NCBI GenBank assembly: GCA_021229015.1
Contig: CM037782.1
Coordinates: 63,426,108 to 63,490,107, forward strand
Length of the DNA: 64,000 nucleotides
Direction: 5' to 3'
Source of the DNA: Solen grandis
Taxonomy: Eukaryota; Mollusca; Bivalvia; Adapedonta; Solenidae
Below, piece by piece: positions 47,471 through 56,282 of the stretch. The notes under the pieces are model-generated. The model saw only the letters and a program-made list of their open reading frames with translations, was not told the origin of the DNA and ran no database searches. How positions within the stretch are numbered: position 1 is the first letter of the stretch; the number at the start of each line of letters is the position of its first letter. A program made the position numbers and the translations under genes.

Positions 47471-47836
47471 TCACTTAATGTAGGTTCTTACGGACAAAGT
47501 CCGCTGGGAACCACTACGAAACGGTTGTGAAACATTATCAGTTTTATCACCACCAGTTGCATAATAAATTTCTTTCATTGATTCATCAACATCTTTAAAG
47601 GTTTGTTTAGAGTGTTGTTCTTTTTGTAATTGTTCATTTAAAAAATCTTGTCTTTCTAATCTTTCTTTATTCCATTCATCACGTGCAGCTTGTAATTCTT
47701 CCATTGCTCTATCATGTCTTTTTTTCTCTTCATCAGCATCCTTTTTACCAATATGAGAAAATAAATAATTACTACCTGAAAATGAAAATGCATTAACCAC
47801 TGCTCCGCCAATCATCATCGCTATTGCACTTGCCAT
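47471..47836 (-). CDS. Conserved Polinton coiled-coil membrane protein
   Basis: About 121 residues from the Met at 47836 (an upstream Met at 47860 overlaps the next gene). The N-terminal 30 residues are small and hydrophobic (MASAIAMMIGGAVVNAF). A long charged helix follows (HDRAMEELQAARDEWNKERL). This pairing of a membrane segment with a coiled coil recurs in Polintons, and its role is unknown. The last 20 residues come from palindromic module 5. The gene faces PolB tail to tail and is 24 bp from its upstream neighbour. Confidence 0.7.
   Translation of the reverse strand: MASAIAMMIGGAVVNAFSFSGSNYLFSHIGKKDADEEKKRHDRAMEELQAARDEWNKERLERQDFLNEQLQKEQHSKQTFKDVDESMKEIYYATGGDKTDNVSQPFRSGSQRTLSVRTYIK
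47486..47535. repeat. GC-rich palindromic module 5
   Basis: CGGACAAAGTCCG core, then GGGAACCACTACG and GGTTGTGAAACA. Forms the C-terminal codons of the coiled-coil protein on the minus strand. Confidence 0.8.
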
Positions 47837-47859
47837 TTTATATGGAACAAAAAGTTCCA

Positions 47860-48087
47860 CTACTTCATAATATCAGCAGGAATAATACCTTGTTTAACCA
47901 ACATATTTCTTGTATAAGTAGCTAGAAGAATATCAAGAGTTAACATTGAAACATCACTAAAATTTAAATCTACTCTAGGAGCAGGTTTTCTTAAAACCTT
48001 TTTAATTATTTCTGCATAACCAATTGTTAAAACAGAAACTACTCCTGCATGATAAGCTGTATTAACAATTTGTTTTTCATCCGCCAT
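47860..48087 (-). CDS. Conserved small Polinton protein
   Basis: 75 residues, intact. It contains a predicted hydrophobic helix near residues 15-30 (AGVVSVLTIGYAEIIKK) and a conserved-looking LVKQGIIPADIMK end. I recognise this as a recurrent Polinton companion of the coiled-coil protein next to it, but no function is known. Same strand and 23 bp from its neighbour, so probably co-transcribed. Confidence 0.65.
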   Translation of the reverse strand: MADEKQIVNTAYHAGVVSVLTIGYAEIIKKVLRKPAPRVDLNFSDVSMLTLDILLATYTRNMLVKQGIIPADIMK

Positions 48088-48102
48088 TTTTAGAAAACAA
48101 AT

Positions 48103-48171
48103 TTGTGAAACACTACGGATGAAATCCGGCTGCGTAGTGGAACTTCGTTCCAGCCGTTCCGTAGAGCACTA
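48103..48171. repeat. GC-rich palindromic module 6, intergenic
   Basis: The longest intergenic module: GTGAAACACTACGG, GGATGAAATCC, GTGGAACTTCGTTCCA and GCCGTTCCGTAGAG in a row, each a small hairpin or half of one. Confidence 0.85.
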
Positions 48172-48242
48172 AAGATTAAATGGGTCATATTCAACTTTTT
48201 CTTGTGGTTCAACTTTTTCTGTGGTTTAATTTCTTTCTGCAT

Positions 48243-48272
48243 GTGTTTCACAGCTGGACTTTGTCCATAGGG
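48243..48272. repeat. GC-rich palindromic module 7
   Basis: GTTTCACAGCTGGACTTTGT then CC; contains the GGACTTTGTCC hairpin. Just downstream of the TM protein stop at 48274. Confidence 0.75.
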
Positions 48273-48273
48273 G

Positions 48274-48635
48274 TTATACTTGTTTAGAATTATACATATA
48301 TAATCCCAATCCAACAACTCCAATTAGACATAAAGGTATATAATTTTTGTATATATTTACATGGATGAAATCTGGTTGTGGACTTTGTCCACTATGTTGA
48401 ACTTCTTTAACTTCATCATTGTGTTTAACAGTGTTATACAGCCGTTCCGTAGCCGGACTTTGTCCGTCCTCTTTTGTAATAGATTTTAATTGAATGTTTT
48501 CTTTCTTCATTTCTTCCATTTCTTTTCTTTTTAATTCAGCTTTTATTTTTTTGCTTCTGCAATTCTTTTACCTGCTTCAACTCTTTTTGGGTTTTTACTT
48601 TTTTTAACAGGATCGGGATTTTGTACTTCACTCAT
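48274..48635 (-). CDS. Conserved Polinton protein, basic N-terminus and C-terminal TM helix
   Basis: Starts at 48635 with a Lys/Pro-rich segment (KNPKRVEAGKRIAEAKK) typical of a small Polinton protein. One base is missing in an A run near 48550; the frame then continues through a charged region and ends in one transmembrane helix (NYIPLCLIGVVGLGLYMY). Two GC-rich modules lie in frame before the helix. Probably a membrane or virion component; the function is not established. Confidence 0.65.
48361..48396. repeat. GC-rich palindromic module 8, in frame
   Basis: GGATGAAATCT and TGGACTTTGTCCA. Codes for part of the pre-helix region of the TM protein. Confidence 0.75.
48421..48470. repeat. GC-rich palindromic module 9, in frame
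   Basis: GCCGTTCCGTAG followed by CCGGACTTTGTCCG. Codes in the same TM protein, 25 bp from module 8. Confidence 0.78.
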
Positions 48636-48907
48636 TTTTAATGGTATAAAGTTCTGGTTGTTGATTTTAGTTGTTGGAATGATTATTACAGAATATAATA
48701 AATATAATAAGAAATAAAATATAAAATAGATTTACTATTAAGTAAAACAGATTTATTATATAATAAAATGGATTTACTATTAAGTAAAACAGATTTACTA
48801 TTATTAGTTATTTTAAACAATGTGGTTATTTTTGGTTTTATAAGTTTTTTATTTATAGATATTATTTTGTTTTTAAATTTTTAAATATTATTTTTTATTT
48901 CTATAAA
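48636..48907. promoter_or_regulatory. AT-rich divergent intergenic region with short tandem repeats
   Basis: Lies between two divergent genes. Contains a near-duplicate pair of GGATTTACTATTAAGTAAAA type units and AGATTTATTATATAATAAAA (48727-48803). It is the natural place for divergent promoters, but no specific motif is proven. Confidence 0.45.
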
Positions 48908-49639
48908 ATGAATACTGAAGAACTTTTTAAAAATAATACTAATTCATCAGTTCTACATAACAACACTAATGAACAATATAAGGAACCACAACTAGGGAAC
49001 CGCTGCGAAGCACAACAAAATGGTGGAATACCATTCAACATTAATCAATCTAAACAGTCTAAACAACCTAAACAAAATTATTCATATATTCCAAATATTG
49101 ATGAATATAAAAGAATAAATATGGAGAAAAAGAGAAAGATTAACTATTCTTATTTCAGGTGGAAAATCTAAAGAATATTTAGGAAAAGAACTTTCACATT
49201 TTGATATTGAAAGGTTACCAGATGAAGAAATTAATAAATTATATATTAGATCTGAAGCTAAATTAGGTTCACAAATGACAAGGACTTTACGTAATTCTTT
49301 TATTACTTTATATGTTAAAGGATATTCTAGATTTTTAAAATTAAAAATGAAAAAAAATTTATACAAGATTTAAATGAAGATCCTTTTTTAAGTAATTCTT
49401 TAAACTCTATATGTTGTGAATTGTATTATAAATATGGAAGTTATTTAGCCCCTTTTACAGCAACAATGATATCAATTGAAAATACTAACTTCGAGAAAAA
49501 TACTAGGGAACCACAGCAGAACACTACTGAAGAAATTATTGAAACGGTTGAAGGGTATATTGAAACCAAAACTACGGAACGGTTGGGAACCACTAGGGAA
49601 CCACAGCAGGTGCTATGGAACATAAACAAGAAACAGTAG
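48908..49639 (+). CDS. Conserved Polinton protein of unknown function, frameshifted
   Basis: Three overlapping frames form one gene. The N-terminal third is Asn/Gln-rich and low complexity. The middle has the conserved GGKSKEYLGKEL and SRLGSQ-like word (here AKLGSQMTRTLRNSF). The last part has NDPFL-like and YKYGSYLAPFTATMIS words. The conserved core recurs in many Polintons, and no activity is known. Frameshifts lie near 49150 and 49350. Modules 10-12 are in frame in both tails. Confidence 0.68.
48980..49015. repeat. GC-rich palindromic module 10, in frame
   Basis: AGGAACCACAACTAGGGAAC then CGCTGCGAAGC. Confidence 0.72.
49503..49528. repeat. GC-rich palindromic module 11, in frame
   Basis: CTAGGGAACCACAGCAGAAC; the same words recur in module 12 about 90 bp later. 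Confidence 0.72.
49571..49620. repeat. GC-rich palindromic module 12, in frame
   Basis: CTACGGAACGGTTGGGAACC then ACTAGGGAACCACAGCAGG. Confidence 0.75.
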
Positions 49640-49686
49640 AAACTGAAATATTTAAAGTAGAATAGAATAACTAGTTGTTGATCAGT

Positions 49687-50271
49687 TCATAAAATTAATT
49701 TACTATGTTTATTTTTTTTTAATTCTTCTTTAATTCTTTCTCTTTCTTCTAGTGTAGGGATAACATCATTTTCTCTTAGACAGTTTTCAAAACTATCCCT
49801 GTCTTTAGTATAAAAAATACATAACCATTTTGTTTGTTCCCTTAAATCTTTTAAAAACAGAATTATATCTTTGTGATATAACCCATACACTTTGTTCAGC
49901 ATGTCTTCCTGAAAAAGCTAACTCTGATAACATATCTCTTTTCTTTGTTAATTGTTTAGTTGCACTACAATCATCAATTATGTATAGAGTTGGAATTCCT
50001 TTATATTTATTAAAAAATATTCTTAGTAGTTCTTGTAATTGTTCTTCTCCTTTAATAATAGGTTATAAATTAATAAATTCTTTGTTTTTAATATCATCAA
50101 TCCATTCTCTATTTTTATATGTTTATTAAATTCAATAGTTGGACATAGTATAATAATATATTTAAATACACCCCTATATTCTTTTTCTAAAAGATCTAAA
50201 ACAAATTCTGTTTTACCACATCCTGTTTGTCCGCATATAATTGCACAGTGTGGATATTTAGGTAACTCCAT
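49687..50271 (-). CDS. Genome-packaging ATPase (FtsK/HerA, A32-like)
   Basis: Pumps DNA into capsids in the Polinton/adenovirus-like world. The Met at 50271 is the preferred start because everything upstream of it is palindromic module 13. Walker A is GQTGCGKT, about residues 12-19. Walker B is LYIIDD, at about 49975-49992. The C-terminal part has the FYTKDRDSF and charged EERERIKEELKK end. At least two frameshifts lie between about 50110 and 49900. Gene order next to the capsid genes fits its role. Confidence 0.9.
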
Positions 50272-50276
50272 TTTTA

Positions 50277-50333
50277 ATGGAACTTTGTTCCAGCTGTGGA
50301 TGAAGTCCAGCTGTATAACACTGTGAAACACTA
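50277..50333. repeat. GC-rich palindromic module 13, intergenic
   Basis: TGGAACTTTGTTCCA hairpin, AGCTGTGGATGAAGTCCAGC and GTGAAACACTA. Sits at the 5' edge of the ATPase gene. Confidence 0.82.
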
Positions 50334-50340
50334 ATTTATT

Positions 50341-50488
50341 ATTAAAATTACTTAAGTAATTATTTAGTAATACTTAGTAATTATTTAAGGCATATATAGT
50401 AATTATTTAGTAATTATTTAGTAATTATTTAAGGTAAATATAATAATTATTTAGTAATACTTAGTAATTATTTAGTAATTTATATACT
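50341..50488. repeat. AGTAATTATTT tandem repeat
   Basis: About twelve imperfect units of TAGTAATTATT between the capsid gene stop and the ATPase gene. May hold transcription end signals or just be expanded AT repeat. Confidence 0.75.
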
Positions 50489-50491
50489 TCA

Positions 50492-51642
50492 CTAATACAT
50501 AATTTCTTTAAATCTTCCATCTTCAAAATTAATTTGTGCATCTTGTATAACAAATAGATAAACATTTATTAGCTCATCCGATCCTGCGTCTTTTGTTATT
50601 TGTATAGTTATACCTTCTGATGCATTTTCAATTCTTCTCCCAGAACCATGTAGAGATTATCATCCGTTGAACGTAAATCTAACCATAATGAATAACTGTT
50701 TGTTAGATATTTTTCTAATGTTACATTGGTGAAATTTAATTTTTTTATCATCTTAATAATTTCTTTATCATCTTTTGAATTAAAAGCAAAGAATTTATTT
50801 ATCTCATCCCACTGTTGATAAGCTCTCATTCCTTGACTGTATAGTTGATTTGGTACTCCTTCTATTGTTATTTCTACTTTTGTTATTTTAGGATTAAAAT
50901 AATGTTCTGTTGATGTTCTATCCGATCTTCAAATAACATTAGAATACCTTTCATACTTCTAGCTGGAACATTTAGATTAATATTCCAAAGTGTATCAGAT
51001 TTATTTTTTGTTATTTTCCTATTTATTAAAATTAAAATTACCAAAATCTTTTCTAATTATTCAAATTAAAAAATTTAACTACATTATTATAATCATTAAA
51101 TGTAAGTTCATATTCAAGTCTATCTCCTAGACCCGCTTGATAAAAAGGCATATGTGTTTCTAATAATTCAAAATCTAGAGGAATACAAAATCTATTTCCA
51201 TAAGCTTTTGCAATGGCTTCATCTTGTGTATCTGAGGAAGCATTACCAGCTCCAACTCTATGTCTTAACATGTTTATTTTACCAATTCCTTGGTTTTTTA
51301 TAAATCTTGATAACAATAAAATATATCACTATCATCAATTGACATTACTTCATTTCCAGATATTTTTATTGTTGTTTTCTTAATTATTGATCTTCCTATA
51401 TTTGGATATATTATTGCATTTACATCACTATCACTTTTGATTTCAATTTCAAATGCTAATCTTGTTGTTCCAGGAACAATAACATCATTACCACTTAGAT
51501 TAGGAAATCTTACTAACAATTGTTGATTTTGATCAATAGTTGAAGGATTATTGCTTATTACAACACTTTGACGAATACCTCTAATACCTCTAGGTTCTCT
51601 TATTCTTCTGTATGGGTTTAGTTTTTCTCCGTAAGCTGCCAT
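50492..51642 (-). CDS. Major capsid protein candidate (double jelly roll), fragmented
   Basis: The most conserved Polinton capsid frame. The N-terminal part has LLVRFPNLSGNDVIVPGT and TIKISGNEVMSIDDSD; the middle has AIAKAYGNRFCIPLDFELLE; the C-terminal part has LWNINLNVPARSMKG and a final FEDGRFKEIMY before the stop at 50492. The central word fits the region linking the two jelly rolls. Frameshifts lie near 51305, 50925 and 50630. Near 51000-51055 the sequence becomes AT-rich and about 40 residues seem to be missing, so the total is shorter than usual. Confidence 0.82.
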
Positions 51643-51656
51643 TTTTTAGAGGGAAA

Positions 51657-51685
51657 AATGGAACAAAGTTCCAGCTGTGAAACAT
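51657..51685. repeat. GC-rich palindromic module 14, intergenic
   Basis: TGGAACAAAGTTCCA hairpin plus GCTGTGAAACA, in the divergent spacer between the capsid gene and the next gene on the plus strand. Confidence 0.82.
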
Positions 51686-51701
51686 TTTTTTAATGTTTAA
51701 A

Positions 51702-52598
51702 ATGGCAGAAGGAGGATATGATTTTGAAAATCCTGTATATGATGAAGATGATTATGATTATGATGAAGAGAGAAAAGATATGGTTGATAAATATTTTAAA
51801 TTTTTAGGAGAAGAATCAGAATATGTTGATTATTTAAACTTTAAAGTTAAAGATAAAATACTATATTTAAAGTTCCATAAAGATGATGTTAGACTTACTA
51901 AAAAACGTGGTGTTGGTTTTATAGCTTTGAACACTTTAGAGAGAGAAATTGGTATAGGTGGAATTAGAGACTTGTTGAATTTTCCTAATTATAAAGTATT
52001 ATCAGTAGAGGATAGAAAAAAATTACAAAATGCAGAAAGAAAACATTCCAAATGTTGATAATATAGAAATGACTGATTTACCTAATACAGCTGAAGAGGC
52101 TGAAACTTTGGTAAAAGAAATAGCAGAAACATCGTTTATTGAACTTAATAATGAACAAGGAACACAAACAATTATAGATAAAAGAGATAATACATAAAGT
52201 ATTAAATGAAGATACAACATTAGCAGAAAGAATAAAAACTTTATTTAGAGAACAAGGGATTACAATTGTTAGTATTTTAACTGCTTTTGGAATGATTATT
52301 GGTGTTATTGTTGAGACTTTTATTCCTGGTGGTGGTGGAACTGTAACACCCAAACCTCCTGGGAAAGGAGGAAATGTAAGAGATTGGATAAAAAAACAAT
52401 TATCAAATATTGCTAAACTATTAGCAAAACTTGCAGAAAAGCGGTAGAAGCATTACCTGAATTATTGGAGCTATTGTAGGATGGTTATTAAAAACAACAG
52501 GAAACGTTGTTGCATGGTTTGGTAGTAATTTATGGGCTTTATTAATTTTAGTTGTGGGAATGATTTATACATCCGTTAGAGAACATACTCGTAAATAA
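51702..52598 (+). CDS. Conserved Polinton transmembrane protein
   Basis: Opens with MAEGGYDFENPVYD and an acidic segment, a conserved Polinton start. A small globular part follows (residues about 35-110), then after a frameshift near 52040 the LAERIKTLFREQGITIVSIL amphipathic/TM segment (about 52220-52290), a Gly/Pro-rich linker, and a final hydrophobic helix with a basic end (stop 52598). Further shifts lie near 52195 and 52445. The long coiled coil seen in relatives appears shorter here. Probably a virion membrane or scaffold protein. Confidence 0.68.
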
Positions 52599-53957
52599 AT
52601 AAAGCTAAAAGTCCTGCTGTAATACTTCCTATTATAATAGATATTTTATCATCTTCATGTTCATCCGTTGTTTCAATGAGATCACTAGGTTTTATTGGTT
52701 TTATTGGTTTACTTATTTCTGGTAAAGATTTTTTTGTTGGTGTACCACTTATATCTGTGGGTTGTGTAGTAGTAGGGACAGGTTGACTATTTATTTCATT
52801 ATTTATTCCAAGTGTTTGAATTTTTTCTTCTTCTGCAACTACAATTTCATTATTATAATCTTGGAATGTATCAATTTGTAATTCCATATCACTAGGAGAC
52901 ATATATAACCCAATACCATAAACATAATCAACTTTACTTCTTGCATATTTTAATACATTTTCATATTTTGATATTTGAGTAGGTATATCAATTGGACTGT
53001 CAACTGCATCTTGAACATTTGCTAAAAATTGTTTTTGAGCATCAAATGCCATTCCTGTTCCTAAAATATCTGTTTTAGTTTGAGATTGTGCTCCAAGAAT
53101 AGCCCAACAATATATTCTTATAGACTCATTAATTCTTTCAACTCCTGCTCTTGAAAACCTTTTGACTCATCAAGAATAAAAGTTGTCCATATGTTTTTAA
53201 TTTCATCTGGTTGTTGGAGATAATCAATATGAACTTTTTTAGGTGGGAGATATTCACATTTTGAAATACCACAATGTCTTCCTCCAGGTACTTCAGGACC
53301 AAATGTCATTTTTGATAAATCTAAAGTTTGAGAAGTGCTGCTTTTTATATGTTGTAAAGAATTATCTCTTCTAAAATCTGTTCTTTCCCAAGCTGTATGA
53401 CTTGTTGTATATACAATTCCAAGACCTTCTTTATGTCTCCAATCTGTATTAGGATTTACATTAAACTCACTACAAATTTTTTCATAAGCTTCTCTATCAT
53501 AATTATTATTAAAAGCATTCCAACTTTTATTTTGTGGAAGAGAAATAGATAATTCTTTTAATATTCTTCTTGTTTGATAATAAATATGGAATAAGAATAA
53601 AGAACCTGTTAATCCTCGGACTTTGTGCAGAGCAGCGGTTCCCTTGTCCGGCTGTGAAACACTACCCGCATTTATATGATTTTTTATGTCAACTCCACAA
53701 CCTGTAGTTGAACACCAAATAGCAAAGTTTAATTGATTCTGCCAAAATAACATCCAATCACTTTTCCACCTTTTTACTATTTCTTCTGATGTAACTTTAG
53801 GTAATAAATATTTTTCAAATATATTAGGGAAATTTGCATTAAAACTTTTTCCATCTGATGAAATTATTATTTCTTGTTTTATAATGTTAAATTTTTTAAA
53901 CACTCCTCCATGTAAATAATTAACATCCTCATTATATTTAAAAGCTTCAGGGATCAT
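52576..53957 (-). CDS. Penton/minor capsid candidate, two frames
   Basis: The second large structural gene of the element. 53957-53118 carries YLHGGVFKKF, WCSTTGCGVD, YYQTRRILKEL and TDWRHKEGLGIVYTTSHTAW; after a one-base shift near 53110 the frame at 53052-52576 continues with FDAQKQFLANVQDAVDSP, YGIGLYMSPSDMELQ and a C-terminal transmembrane helix. The conserved core matches a well-known Polinton structural protein. Relatives have an extra N-terminal domain that is not present before 53957. The penton/minor capsid role is my assignment from family knowledge, and swapping it with the other capsid gene cannot be fully excluded. Confidence 0.6.
53615..53668. repeat. GC-rich palindromic module 15, in frame in structural protein
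   Basis: CGGACTTTGTGCAGAGCAGC, GGTTCCCTTGTCCGG and CTGTGAAACACTACCCGC. Inserted in frame in the otherwise well conserved core of the penton candidate, right after the ICSTTGCGVD-type word. Confidence 0.85.
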
Positions 53958-53973
53958 TTTTTATCGGTAAAAA

Positions 53974-54886
53974 ATGTACCATATAATTTCCAATATTGAT
54001 AAACCTATAAACCTACAACAATATATAGATAATAAACATGGAGATAAGAAAATTAGATTAAGAAGTTTTAATTATACTATAGGATGGTATAATATAGAAA
54101 ATATTCAAATAATGGGTTTTTCAAATTCTCCACTCAAACATTTAAAAAAAAGAGATGTAGGTGATTTAGAATTATTAATAGAAACATTTAAAAATTATAT
54201 AGAATTGCATGAAGAAAATTTAAAACTAACAGAGGATGAGGAAATGAGAAAGAGAATAAGAGAGGAAATAAAAAGACTTAGAAAGGCAGAAAGAGATTTT
54301 TTAGAATATGATAAAGAAAAGTTTGAAAGAGAAATAATGGAAGAGATAGAAGAGTTTGATAGAGAAAGAGAAAGAGAAAGAATAGAAGAGATTGATAGAG
54401 AAAGAGAAAGAGAAAGAATAGAAAGAGAAAGAGAAAGATTAGAAAGAGAAAGAGAAAGAATAGAAGAGATTGAAAGAGAAAGAGATAGAGAAATATTAGA
54501 AGAGTTTGAAAGAGAAATAGAAAGAGAAAGAATAGAAAGAGAAAAAGAAAGAATAGAAAGAGAAAGAATAGAAAGAGAAAAAGAAAGAATAGAAGAAGAG
54601 AAAATAAAAGCTAATATTATTAGTAATTATAAACAATTATATATTCACCTTGAACAAATAAATAGTTCTTATAATTTTCATAATGGAGCACCTAGTAAAA
54701 TCTTAGGAGTTATTCCTGTTGAGAGTAATCAATTTGGAGATATTGTTAATATTATTTTTAATAATTCAGAGTATAAAAAATTAACTATAGGAAATATTTC
54801 TGAATTAACTATAAGTGTTTGTGATGAATGGGGAAAAAAAAAATAATCATGGATTACCAATGAGTTGTGTTTTAGAAATCATCTAA
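53974..54886 (+). CDS. Late-type protein with long charged single-helix insert
   Basis: First of two tandem paralogues. Residues 1-75 form a conserved head (ISNIDKPINLQQYIDNKHGD). Residues about 90-210 are almost only Arg, Glu, Ile and Lys with ERERER repeats, predicted to be a stable single alpha helix or coiled coil. The C-terminal domain starts at about residue 215 (YIHLEQINSSYNF, ILGVIPVESNQFGDI). A missing base in the A run near 54840 truncates it; the shifted frame ends at 54886. The paralogue at 54968 lacks the charged helix. Function is unknown; a surface or tail protein is possible. Confidence 0.65.
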
Positions 54887-54907
54887 AAAGTGTTTTAGAG
54901 ATCATCT

Positions 54908-54934
54908 AGAGAACTTCTGGAACTTTGTTCCACT
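54908..54934. repeat. GC-rich palindromic module 16
   Basis: CTTCTGGAACTTTGTTCCAC between the two tandem paralogues; repeated as module 17 after the second one. Confidence 0.8.
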
Positions 54935-54967
54935 AAATTATATAAAATTTATTTTTTATCAATAAAA
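54935..54967 (+). promoter_or_regulatory. Duplicated upstream sequence, putative late promoter
   Basis: AAATTATATAAAATTTATTT and TTTATCAATAAAA directly precede the start codon. The same 33 bases precede the next gene at 55704-55736. A TATA-like TATATAAA is present. Confidence 0.5.
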
Positions 54968-55678
54968 ATGAATCATATAATTTCCAATATTAATGAACCT
55001 ATAAACCTACAACAATATATAGATAATAAACATGGAGATAAGAAAATTGGATTGAGAGGTTTTACTTATACTATGGTTGGTATAATTTAATTGGACAATG
55101 GATTGATACTAACATTCGTAAATCCCCACCACCCAAAAAAATAATTTCAGATGGTTTTTATAATTTTCAACAAATAGTTGATGTATTTAAAAATTTTGAC
55201 AACAGAATAACATTAACTGTTGATGAAAAAAATGGTATTGCTTGTTTAAAAGCAGAAGAATACCCAACAATAAGTTCAGTTAGTGATATAACCTATGGAT
55301 TAATAATAACCAAAGAATTAAGAAAATGTTAGGATTTAAAGAGAGTCATTATTTGGAAAATTCACCTCTTCTTAACCTCCCATGCTATGGTGAACAATCA
55401 ATAGATTTAGTTCCTTATAAACAATTATATGTATCACCTTGAACAAATAAATAGTTCTTATAATTTTTTTAATGGTACACCTAGTAATATTCTTGGTGTT
55501 ATTCCTGTTGAGAGTAATCAATTTGGAGATATTGTTAATATAAAACTTTAGTAATCCAGAGTATAAAAAATTAACTATGGAACATATTTCTGAATTAAAT
55601 ATATGTGTTTGTGATAAAAAAGGACAAAAAATAGATAATCATGAATTCCCAATGCATTGTGTTTTAGAGATCATATAG
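54968..55678 (+). CDS. Paralogue of the preceding late-type protein, frameshifted
   Basis: Head ISNINEPINLQQYIDNKHGD is nearly identical to that of its neighbour, and the C-terminal ILGVIPVESNQFGDI domain is also shared, but the Arg/Glu-rich helix is absent and replaced by ordinary sequence. Frameshifts lie near 55075, 55325, 55430 and 55545. Ends at a stop at 55676-55678. Probably a duplicate of the first copy or its helix-free ancestor. Confidence 0.65.
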
Positions 55679-55703
55679 GGAACTGCTGGAACTTTGTTCC
55701 ACT
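55679..55703. repeat. GC-rich palindromic module 17
   Basis: GGAACTGCTGGAACTTTGTT then CCAC. Part of the duplicated intergenic block. Confidence 0.8.
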
Positions 55704-55736
55704 AAATTATATAAAATTTATTTTTTATCAATAAAA
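55704..55736 (+). promoter_or_regulatory. Duplicated upstream sequence, putative late promoter, second copy
   Basis: Matches 54935-54967 base for base as far as can be seen, ending ATCAATAAAA before ATG. Confidence 0.5.
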
Positions 55737-56271
55737 ATGAATATATTCGGTTCTAAAAAGTATATACTAGATAATAGTAAGATAGATTCATATTTTAATA
55801 ATTTAAACTCAAATTTAGAAAGTAAATTATTTAATAATTTAAAGTCAAATTTAGATAGAGAATTACTTAACACTTTAACAAAATTAGACCTTGTGGTAAA
55901 AAAGAATAGAGGAATCCTTAAAAACATTACAATAAGTGCTGAAATAAAAGGTTCTTATATAAAGTAAGGTGTTTTCATTTGGAAATGCCGGTAGAGAAAA
56001 AGATGTTGGTTATGTTGTGATAAGACGTGGTTATATTACTGGTATTGGTCTGTCGAGTAAAAGGACAAGTGGTGAAGTGCGAGTTGGTGTGGGTTGATGG
56101 AGAGCGTTTAAGTGGGTGTGATATTACTTTACAAACAACAACAGCAAAACATGATAATTTTGAACGCCCTTTTTTTAGTTGAGGCTGGAAGTGTTATTAA
56201 TTTTGTTAGTCTGGTAGAATAATACAACTGTAGTTAATACTGTTGCCTCGTTATTGTTTGAATTCAAATAA
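55737..56271 (+). CDS. Fibre-like protein candidate, frameshifted
   Basis: N-terminal 55 residues are Asn/Leu/Ser-rich heptad-like sequence (NNLNSNLESKLFNNLKSNLD), suggesting a trimeric stalk. After a frameshift near 55965 the frame has a beta-rich, Gly-rich domain (YVVIRRGYITGIGLSS, AGSVINFVSLVE) and ends at 56271. A short stalk plus beta head recalls viral fibre or spike proteins. This is an inference from pattern, not a family match. Confidence 0.45.
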
Positions 56272-56282
56272 TATACTTAAAA

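Noticed and set aside
48090..48323. 77-residue minus-strand frame next to the TM protein
   Set aside because: It overlaps the real gene end and two palindromic modules; the composition follows the modules and not a protein family.
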